DNA of 6,811 bases from Pseudomonadota bacterium (GTDB lineage Bacteria > Pseudomonadota > Gammaproteobacteria > Burkholderiales > Burkholderiaceae_B), in contig JAEZGR010000124.1 in the NCBI GenBank assembly GCA_023437255.1, positions 1 through 6,811 on the forward strand, read 5' to 3'. The stretch's first letter is position 1; each line of letters begins with the position of its first letter. Made by a program: the position numbers and the translations under genes. This document shows, piece by piece, positions 1-5,608 of the stretch. Under the pieces are notes generated by a model. The model saw only the letters and a list, made by a program, of their open reading frames with translations. It made no database searches and was not told the DNA's origin.

Positions 1-1068
<1,068 letters not shown>

Positions 1069-1090
1069 GAACCAGCTGGTGCAGAAAGGC

Positions 1091-1126
1091 AAAAGGCCGG
1101 GCCCCGTCAGGGCCTCGGCCTTTTTT
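1091..1126 (+). terminator. Intrinsic terminator of argG, possibly bidirectional
   Basis: The left arm at 1091-1104 (AAAAGGCCGGGCCC) pairs with the right arm at 1110-1124, with one bulged T at 1115 and a 5-nt loop, giving a GC-rich stem of about 14 bp. Six T's at 1121-1126 follow on the plus strand. On the minus strand the same hairpin is followed by four T's, so it may also stop transcripts leaving the convergent argF gene, which ends at 1174. The rest of the 1069-1173 gap shows nothing else convincing. Confidence 0.9.
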
Positions 1127-1173
1127 CATAGTGGCTGCGTGGCAACGCGCCGGCCAATGCGGAGGGCCCGACT

Positions 1174-2133
1174 TCATTCGTTGGGCAACTGACCCAGCAG
1201 CAGGAACTCCATGAGCGCCTTCTGCACGTGCAGGCGGTTCTCGGCTTCGTCCCATACAACGCTTTGCGGGCCGTCGATCACTTCGCTGGTGACTTCTTCG
1301 CCGCGGTGAGCGGGCAGGCAGTGCATGAAGATCGCTTCGGGGTCGGCTCTGGCCATCATTTCGGCGTCGACGCACCAGTCGGCGAACGCTTTGCGGCGTT
1401 CTTCGTTTTCGGCTTCGTAGCCCATGCTGGTCCAGACGTCGGTGGTGACCAGATGCGCCCCCTTTGTTGCCTCCATGGGGTCGTCGAATTCGCGCAGCAC
1501 GCTGGAATCGACCTGGCCGATACGCTTGGGATCGAGCTGATAGCCCTTGGGCCCCGAAACGTGCAGTGTGAAGCCCAGCAGTTCGGCGGCCTGCAGCCAG
1601 GTGTAGGCCATGTTGTTGGCGTCGCCGATCCAGGCAACGGTCTTGCCGCGAATGTCGCCACGCAGCTCAATGTACGTGAAGATATCGGCCAGAATCTGGC
1701 AGGGGTGGAATTCGTTGGTGAGCCCGTTGATGACCGGCACGCGGGAATGTGCCGCAAAGCGCTCGATGCGGGTTTGCTCGAACGTGCGGATCATGACCAG
1801 GTCGACCATGCGTGAAATGACGCGTGCCGTATCTTCGATGGGTTCGGAGCGGCCCAGCTGGGAGTCGCCGGTGGTCAGGTGAATGACTGAGCCCCCCAGC
1901 TGATACATGCCGGCCTCGAACGACACACGTGTGCGCGTGCTGGCCTTCTCGAAGACCATGGCCAGGGTGCGGTCGTGCAGGGTGTGGTGAGGCGTGTAGC
2001 GCTTGAACTTGTCTTTGATGAGTCGGGCGCGGTCGAGCACGTACTGAATTTCGGCGCGCGAGAAATCGCGAAACTGCAGGAAGTGCCGCAGTGGCCCGGT
2101 TTGTGTCGCGTTAAGGTTCGTGGCGTCAGACAT
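1174..2133 (-). CDS. argF: Ornithine carbamoyltransferase, anabolic (ArgF)
   Basis: ArgF transfers the carbamoyl group of carbamoyl phosphate to ornithine, giving citrulline and phosphate, in the cytosol; the product feeds ArgG. The 319-residue length is normal for the family. The carbamoyl-phosphate motif STRTR is at residues 65-69, HPCQ at 143-146, the ornithine-binding SMG loop (in VWTSMGYE) at 236-238 and the catalytic HCLP at 271-274. The aspartate-carbamoyltransferase relatives lack SMG and HCLP in this form. I chose the ATG at 2133 because residues MSDATNLNATQTGPLRHFLQ lead directly into the family's N-terminus and an AGGG Shine-Dalgarno lies 6 nt upstream. A longer frame back to 2265 would add 44 unrelated residues and would run over the promoter. 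Regulation: a sigma70-like promoter is at 2157-2185, and a palindrome covers the ribosome-binding site. Confidence 0.97.
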   Translation of the reverse strand: MSDATNLNATQTGPLRHFLQFRDFSRAEIQYVLDRARLIKDKFKRYTPHHTLHDRTLAMVFEKASTRTRVSFEAGMYQLGGSVIHLTTGDSQLGRSEPIEDTARVISRMVDLVMIRTFEQTRIERFAAHSRVPVINGLTNEFHPCQILADIFTYIELRGDIRGKTVAWIGDANNMAYTWLQAAELLGFTLHVSGPKGYQLDPKRIGQVDSSVLREFDDPMEATKGAHLVTTDVWTSMGYEAENEERRKAFADWCVDAEMMARADPEAIFMHCLPAHRGEEVTSEVIDGPQSVVWDEAENRLHVQKALMEFLLLGQLPNE

Positions 2134-2148
2134 ATACAGCCCTGTATA
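2133..2148 (-). promoter_or_regulatory. Palindrome over the argF leader and start codon
   Basis: TATACAG-CC-CTGTATA is a perfect inverted repeat with 7-bp arms and a 2-bp centre. It runs from the A of the argF ATG through almost the whole predicted 5' leader. In the mRNA, six pairs would put the GGG of the Shine-Dalgarno in a 4-nt loop and the A of AUG in the stem. It could be a protein operator just downstream of the transcription start or a weak translational hairpin. It does not resemble the E. coli ArgR box. Confidence 0.5.
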
Positions 2149-2156
2149 AAACGGTA

Positions 2157-2185
2157 ATCTTACCTGTTCGCAGGCCGACCGGCAA
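2157..2185 (-). promoter_or_regulatory. Predicted sigma70 promoter of argF
   Basis: Reading the minus strand, TTGCCG (2185-2180) is a -35-like hexamer, followed by exactly 17 bp and then TAAGAT (2162-2157) as the -10. Transcription would start near 2150, leaving a leader of roughly 17 nt before the ATG at 2133. That leader is almost completely filled by the palindrome at 2133-2148. Confidence 0.6.
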
Positions 2186-2241
2186 AAGCGGGAACGCCGT
2201 ATGCTTCGCCAACGGGCCGGGCCCAAAAATGACGAATGGGC

Positions 2242-2247
2242 TACAAT
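2242..2247 (+). promoter_or_regulatory. Possible -10 box for the DUF3579 gene
   Basis: TACAAT in the context GGGCTACAATCGG is a good -10 hexamer about 75 bases upstream of the DUF3579 start. No convincing -35 hexamer lies 16-18 bp upstream, since that stretch is GGGCCC-like. The assignment rests on the single hexamer and on the need for a promoter divergent from argF. Confidence 0.3.
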
Positions 2248-2297
2248 CGGGGGTGGTGGAGGCAATGGTCATCAACCAGTAGCGGAAACGACGACGA

Positions 2298-2316
2298 GGC
2301 CCGATCGGGGCCAGGA
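2298..2316 (+). promoter_or_regulatory. Leader hairpin abutting the Shine-Dalgarno of the DUF3579 gene
   Basis: GGCCC at 2298-2302 pairs with GGGCC at 2308-2312 around a GATCG loop. The Shine-Dalgarno AGGA (2313-2316) follows immediately, 6 nt before the ATG at 2323. The hairpin does not cover the Shine-Dalgarno, so it may simply hold it open. The Shine-Dalgarno decides the start at 2323 over an open extension back to 2236. Confidence 0.4.
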
Positions 2317-2322
2317 TTCTTC

Positions 2323-2643
2323 ATGACACAACAGGTGGAACAGTTCATTATTCATGGTCTTACGAACACTGGGCAGCGCTTTCGCCCCAGTGATTGGGCT
2401 GAACGCCTGGCAGGGGTCATGTCTCAGTTTCGCCCTGCCGGGTCGGGCAGCAGTCCGTTCAGCTATTCGCCCTATGTGGTGCCCGTCAACGTCGACGGCG
2501 TGCGCTGCGTGGTGGTCGACAAACGCCTGCGCGAGCTCGAACCGCTCGCCTGGAAGTTTGTCTGCGGTTTTGCCGCCGACAACAACCTCAAGACCAGTGA
2601 GCGAGTTGTCTCTGCAGTCGCACCGCCAAAAGTCCCGGCCTAG
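2323..2643 (+). CDS. DUF3579 family protein, function unknown
   Basis: This 106-residue cytosolic protein has no signal peptide or membrane segment. It fits DUF3579, a small family I know from betaproteobacteria: an N-terminal FIIHGLTNTGQRFRPSDWAE block (residues 8-27), a central SPYVVPVNVDGVRCVVVDKR block (48-67) and a C-terminal WKFVCGFAADNNLK block (about 76-89). No catalytic motif is apparent and its role is not known to me. The family is commonly found beside argF in Burkholderiales, and here the gene is divergent from argF. The ATG at 2323 is chosen for its AGGA Shine-Dalgarno 6 nt upstream. An in-frame extension to 2236 would add Trp/Ser-rich residues unlike the family. The TAG stop overlaps the stop codon of the convergent ogt gene and sits in a terminator hairpin. 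Confidence 0.88.
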   Translation: MTQQVEQFIIHGLTNTGQRFRPSDWAERLAGVMSQFRPAGSGSSPFSYSPYVVPVNVDGVRCVVVDKRLRELEPLAWKFVCGFAADNNLKTSERVVSAVAPPKVPA

Positions 2644-2655
2644 CCGGGCATTTTT
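2634..2655. terminator. Bidirectional intrinsic terminator on overlapping stop codons
   Basis: CCCGGC (2634-2639), loop CTA and GCCGGG (2643-2648) form a perfect 6-bp GC stem with a 3-nt loop. On the plus strand CATTTTTC follows; on the minus strand ACTTTTGG follows. The loop CTAG contains both stop codons, TAG 2641-2643 for the DUF3579 gene and TAG 2642-2640 for ogt. A single short hairpin could therefore end both convergent transcripts inside their own coding ends. Confidence 0.7.
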
Positions 2656-3251
2656 CTATTTGGGCCCGCATTTTCGGGCATATCCATTCCTGGTAACGAT
2701 GCTTGTCGGTCGCTCAGGACCTTGGGCAATGCGTTTTCGTGTCGCAGCAACCAGTGTTTGCGAGGCAATCCGCCCCCGTAACCCGTCAGCGTCGCATTGC
2801 TGCCAATCACGCGGTGGCAGGGTACAACAATACTGATCGGATTCGCGCCGTTGGCAAGGCCGACCGCACGCACGGCGGTGGGTTGCCCGATGCGGGTTGC
2901 CAGCGCCAGGTAACTCAGTGTCTGCCCGGCAGGAATGGTGCGTAACGCCGCCCATACTCGTTGCTGGAAGGGGGTGCCGCCGGTCGCCGTTTCGATGGTG
3001 TCGATGGCTGCGAGCTCACCGTCAAAATACGCCTGCATGGCACGCATTGCAGCCGATACCTGCCGTGTTTCCCGCAGCCGTACATCAATGCCGGGGTACT
3101 GGCGCCGCATCAGGCGGTGCATGCTCTCTTCGTGGTCAGTCCAGTCAAGAATTCGCAACCGGCCCTGCTCGTCGGTCGCCAGCAGCATCTGTCCGATCGG
3201 GGTGTCTGAACGCTCCAGCAGAAAGTCGAGAGTCTTCATGTCGGCACACAT
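2640..3251 (-). CDS. ogt: Methylated-DNA-[protein]-cysteine S-methyltransferase (Ogt type)
   Basis: This is a suicide DNA-repair protein that moves the alkyl group from O6-alkylguanine (and O4-alkylthymine in this class) onto its own cysteine. It shows the Ogt arrangement. A ribonuclease-like N-terminal domain (about residues 7-85) contains DTPIGQMLLATDE. The DNA-binding, active-site domain follows, with ATGGTPFQQRVW (89-100), the Arg finger in TAVRAVGLANGANP (R128), the acceptor motif PCHRV (C145) and TGYGGGLPRKHWLLRHE (156-172). It resembles E. coli Ogt and lacks the Ada sensor domain. A tail of about 30 residues beyond the usual C-terminus is unusual. The start is uncertain: neither ATG 3251 nor ATG 3239 (residue 5) has a clear Shine-Dalgarno, and the 3239 start gives a length closer to E. 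coli Ogt. The gene is divergent from the deacetylase cluster and its stop overlaps that of the DUF3579 gene. Confidence 0.94.
   Translation of the reverse strand: MCADMKTLDFLLERSDTPIGQMLLATDEQGRLRILDWTDHEESMHRLMRRQYPGIDVRLRETRQVSAAMRAMQAYFDGELAAIDTIETATGGTPFQQRVWAALRTIPAGQTLSYLALATRIGQPTAVRAVGLANGANPISIVVPCHRVIGSNATLTGYGGGLPRKHWLLRHENALPKVLSDRQASLPGMDMPENAGPNRKMPG
2664..2679. repeat. Small hairpin in the ogt 3' tail
   Basis: GCCCG (2664-2668) and CGGGC (2675-2679) flank a CATTTT loop. It lies 16 bases from the bidirectional terminator and repeats its CGGGCAT motif. It falls in the extra C-terminal tail of ogt and may reinforce termination of plus-strand readthrough. Confidence 0.4.
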
Positions 3252-3253
3252 TG

Positions 3254-3286
3254 CGGGCAGTATACTGAACCGAACCCAACTGCCCG
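3254..3286. promoter_or_regulatory. Divergent ogt/deacetylase control region: palindromic -10 and flanking inverted repeat
   Basis: The palindrome CAGTATACTG (3258-3267) provides a TATACT -10 hexamer on both strands: 3261-3266 for the deacetylase and 3264-3259 for ogt. CGGGCAG (3254-3260) and CTGCCCG (3280-3286) form a 7-bp inverted repeat with a 19-bp spacer that brackets the start region. No good -35 hexamer is visible in either direction, which would suit activator-dependent or weak promoters. Plus-strand transcription would start near 3273. On the minus strand it would start near 3252, making the first ogt ATG essentially leaderless. Confidence 0.4.
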
Positions 3287-3293
3287 GAGGTGA
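3286..3293 (+). promoter_or_regulatory. Strong Shine-Dalgarno of the deacetylase gene
   Basis: GGAGGTGA lies 5 nt from the ATG at 3299, counted from its last base, and is nearly the full anti-16S complement. It rules out the overlapping GTG at 3290, which lies inside the Shine-Dalgarno itself. Confidence 0.85.
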
Positions 3294-3298
3294 CTTGC

Positions 3299-4192
3299 AT
3301 GGCCAAGGAAATTCTATGTGGATTTGGAGTGGATGTAGACGCCGTGGCCGGTTGGCTCGGCTCGTATGGCGGCGAGGATTCGCCCGATGACATCTCCAGA
3401 GGGCTGTTTGCCGGCGAGGTCGGCACGCCTCGTCTGCTCAAGCTCTTCGACCGCTTCGGCATCAAGACCAGCTGGTTCGTGCCAGGGCATTCCATCGAGA
3501 CGTTTCCCGCCCAGATTCGCGAGGTCGCGGCTGCCGGCCACGAAATCGGCATGCACGGCTACTCGCACGAAAACCCCATTGCCATGACGGCTCAGCAGGA
3601 AGAAGACGTCATGGACCGCAGCATCGAACTCATTGCCGAAATCAGCGGGAAATCGCCCACGGGCTACGTGGCGCCGTGGTGGGAATTCAGCACGATCACC
3701 AATGAGCTGCTGCTGAAGAAGGGCATCAAGTACGACCACAGCCTGATGCACCACGATTTTCAGCCATATCGCGTTCGGGTTGGCGATTCCTGGACCAAGA
3801 TCGACTATTCCAAAGAGGCCTCGCATTGGATGAAGCCGCTGGTTCGTGGCCACGAAACCCGGCTGATCGAGATCCCCGCCAACTGGTATCTTGATGACCT
3901 GCCTCCCATGATGTTCATCAAGAAGTCGCCCAATAGCCATGGCTTCGTCAATCCCCGCCATATCGAGGAGATGTGGCGCGATCAGTTCGACTGGGTCTAC
4001 CGCGAATACGACTACGCGGTTTTTCCCATCACGATCCACCCGGACGTCTCGGGTCGCCCGCAGGTGCTGCTCATGCTTGAGCGCCTGTTCGACTACATGA
4101 AGAGCCACGAGGGCGTTCGCTTCGTCACACTCGATGAAATGGCCGACGACTACGATCGCCGTTCCCCCTGGATGGGCGAAGGCGGGAAGTAG
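3299..4192 (+). CDS. Polysaccharide-deacetylase-fold hydrolase, HP0310/PgdA-like
   Basis: This 297-residue protein has no signal peptide, so it is probably cytosolic. It is close, from memory, to H. pylori HP0310 (PgdA, about 293 residues), sharing [37 protein letters not shown] and [20 protein letters not shown]. The carbohydrate esterase 4 (NodB) metal site is visible: D12/D14 in GVDVDA, with H86 and H90 in HGYSH. Y123-P126-W127-W128 stand where the motif-3 region is expected, and H247 in HPDVSGRP is the likely catalytic His near the C-terminus. The family removes acetyl groups from GlcNAc polymers, but the HP0310 subgroup is also related to PuuE allantoinase and cyclic-imide hydrolases, and a cytosolic location argues against mature peptidoglycan as substrate. 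I therefore leave the substrate open. It is the first gene of a three-gene cluster, followed after 3 nt by the small Cys protein. Confidence 0.9.
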   Translation: MAKEILCGFGVDVDAVAGWLGSYGGEDSPDDISRGLFAGEVGTPRLLKLFDRFGIKTSWFVPGHSIETFPAQIREVAAAGHEIGMHGYSHENPIAMTAQQEEDVMDRSIELIAEISGKSPTGYVAPWWEFSTITNELLLKKGIKYDHSLMHHDFQPYRVRVGDSWTKIDYSKEASHWMKPLVRGHETRLIEIPANWYLDDLPPMMFIKKSPNSHGFVNPRHIEEMWRDQFDWVYREYDYAVFPITIHPDVSGRPQVLLMLERLFDYMKSHEGVRFVTLDEMADDYDRRSPWMGEGGK

Positions 4193-4195
4193 GGC

Positions 4196-4513
4196 GTGTG
4201 CGGTCTTTGCGGCATTCTGGGTGGCAAGGAGCACTGGTCCGACACGCTGGCGGCCGGCGCTGCCGCAGAGGCCACCCAGCGGAGCCGTGCCGAACGCGCC
4301 CGACGCATCCGGTATCTGAACGCCGTGCTGGCGGCCTTCGCGTGCACGGTGTCAGACTGGCAGGGCAGTCATTACGTTCTCAGCACCTTCACGGGCAAGA
4401 CCGAACTGGTCGACAACCTCACCCAGTTATGGGCAGCCGTCGAGCGGCTCACGGGGCACGCGCCTGACCCGCTCTCGCCCCATGTGCTGGAGCGGCTGGC
4501 GGCGCGATCGTGA
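4196..4513 (+). CDS. Small conserved-looking protein, MCGLCG N-terminus, unknown function
   Basis: This 105-residue protein is not one I can assign. It starts MCGLCGILGGKEHWSD, giving a C2-x2-C5 pair directly after Met. A basic, Arg/Ala-rich, probably helical stretch (about 22-50) follows, with a third Cys at 50. The C-terminal half reads VSDWQGSHYVLSTFTGKTE and then a leucine-rich helix (about 71-101). There is no membrane segment. Met-Cys-Gly recalls class II glutamine amidotransferases, where Cys2 is the nucleophile, but the protein is far too short for that domain. The GTG start at 4196 is supported by translational coupling: it begins 3 nt after the deacetylase stop, with GGGAAG and AGGG just upstream. 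Its own TGA overlaps the GTG of the GTPase gene by 4 nt. Sandwiched this way it is very probably a real, co-translated partner of the two enzymes. The Cys pair and His residues (13, 59, 88, 96) could bind metal; that is inference. Confidence 0.8.
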   Translation: MCGLCGILGGKEHWSDTLAAGAAAEATQRSRAERARRIRYLNAVLAAFACTVSDWQGSHYVLSTFTGKTELVDNLTQLWAAVERLTGHAPDPLSPHVLERLAARS

Positions 4514-5565
4514 ATCCGGCCACTGACACCCGCATCGTGGTGAACATGCTCACCGGATTTTTGGGCAGCGGCAAAACCACGCTGCTGCGCCGCCTGCTGG
4601 GCAGCGAAGCGTTCTCGAACTGTGCCGTTCTGGTCAATGAGCTGGGCGAAGTGGCGCTTGATCACGAGCTACTCGAGACACTCGACCACGAGACGGTGGT
4701 GCTGCGCAGCGGTTGCATCTGTTGCGGGGTGCGTAGCGACATGGCCGAGGCGCTGGCCTTGCTGGAGGCGCGGCGTGCGCGCGGCGAGGTCCCCCCTTTT
4801 GACAGAGTCGTGGTGGAGACGACCGGCCTTGCCGACCCGGTCCCGATCATCAACACAATCTTGAGCGACGACCGCCTGCGTCACCATTTCCGGCTTGGCA
4901 CGGTGGTCACCACGCTCGATGCGGTTCATGGTGTGGGTCAGCTCATCGAGCGGGCCGAGGCCCGGAAACAGGTCGCGGTGGCGGATCGGATCGTGCTCAC
5001 CAAGGCCGATCTGGTCGCGTCCGAGATGCTGGCACGATTGGCCGACACCGCCGCCGCCATCAATCCCTATTGCACGATGCTGCCGTCGTATGACGACGCC
5101 GGCGAAGCTGAAGTGGCGATGAGTGTCGATCTGGGCGGTGGCCCCAGGGCGCTGGAAAGCGAAAGGTGGATGGGCGCCGCTACCCGGCCCACCGGTAATC
5201 TCTTCTCGGGCAGCGGCTTGTTTGCGGAGAAGGGCCGCGAACTTGCGCCGCTGCATGGCGGCATACGCAGCGCGACACTGGTGGTCGATGAGCCGCTTGA
5301 TTGGGTTGCGTTCGGCGTGTGGCTCAGTATGTTGCTGCACCGGCATGGCGCCGCCATTCTACGGGTGAAGGGAATCCTGAATCTGCGCGGCGTGTCGGTT
5401 CCCACCGTGGTGCATGGCGTGCAGCATCTCCTGCATCCGCCCACGCATCTGCCCGCCTGGCCGAGTGCAGACCACCGCTCGCGCCTGGTGCTGATCGGGG
5501 AGCTGCCCGATACAGAAAGCCTGAGACTCTCTCTGGAGCTTATGTGCGCCGTGGCTGATCGCTGA
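4510..5565 (+). CDS. COG0523 (CobW-like) GTPase, putative metallochaperone
   Basis: This 351-residue protein belongs to the G3E P-loop GTPases of the CobW/ZigA/YjiA group, which hydrolyse GTP to deliver metals such as zinc or cobalt to client enzymes. Walker A is GFLGSGKT (residues 16-23), the metal-binding CxCC is C69-I-C71-C72, the switch/Walker B block is VVVETTGLADP (100-110) and the base-recognition motif is TKAD (164-167). The C-terminal CobW domain (about 255-345) carries the typical HGVQHLLHPPTHLPAW block with H302, H306, H309 and H313. The His-rich linker seen in some relatives is missing; residues 185-225 are Gly/Ser-rich instead. It starts at GTG 4510, which shares GTGA with the stop of the small protein, so translation is probably coupled. 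No cobalamin genes are nearby, so cobW itself is not a justified symbol. The context suggests the neighbouring deacetylase as client (inference). Confidence 0.93.
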   Translation: MNPATDTRIVVNMLTGFLGSGKTTLLRRLLGSEAFSNCAVLVNELGEVALDHELLETLDHETVVLRSGCICCGVRSDMAEALALLEARRARGEVPPFDRVVVETTGLADPVPIINTILSDDRLRHHFRLGTVVTTLDAVHGVGQLIERAEARKQVAVADRIVLTKADLVASEMLARLADTAAAINPYCTMLPSYDDAGEAEVAMSVDLGGGPRALESERWMGAATRPTGNLFSGSGLFAEKGRELAPLHGGIRSATLVVDEPLDWVAFGVWLSMLLHRHGAAILRVKGILNLRGVSVPTVVHGVQHLLHPPTHLPAWPSADHRSRLVLIGELPDTESLRLSLELMCAVADR

Positions 5566-5608
5566 GGCGGCCTGCGTGCCGATAGGGGCGCCGTGTGCGC
5601 GTTGGCAG

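Noticed and set aside
1228..1815. Open frame of about 195 codons antisense to argF
   Set aside because: It is a codon shadow of argF with no motif, Shine-Dalgarno or promoter of its own.
2137..2160. Possible LexA (SOS) box because of CTGTATA and ACAG near argF
   Set aside because: The half-sites face the wrong way with a 2-bp centre (ACAG..CTGT rather than CTGT-N8-ACAG), so it is a different palindrome.
2134..2265. Longer argF reading with 44 extra N-terminal residues from ATG 2265 (minus strand)
   Set aside because: The extension runs through the promoter and palindrome, has a composition unlike the family (poly-Pro, Arg-rich), and lacks homology to ornithine carbamoyltransferase N-termini.
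2265..2282. Five-codon leader reading frame (MVINQ) upstream of the DUF3579 gene
   Set aside because: The GGAGG is only about 2 nt from its ATG, too close for a normal start. There is no attenuator-like codon run and no alternative terminator beside it.
3314..4234. Long open frame antisense to the deacetylase gene
   Set aside because: It mirrors the GC-rich codon structure of the real gene, has no Shine-Dalgarno or recognisable domains, and overlaps a clearly conserved enzyme.
4196..4240. Class II glutamine amidotransferase domain in the small protein
   Set aside because: Only the Met-Cys-Gly start resembles it. The downstream Arg, Asn-Gly and Asp motifs and about 150 residues are missing.
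5566..5608. Terminator between the GTPase gene and the MotB-like gene
   Set aside because: Only weak GC pairing is visible and there is no T-run on either strand, so I do not call one.
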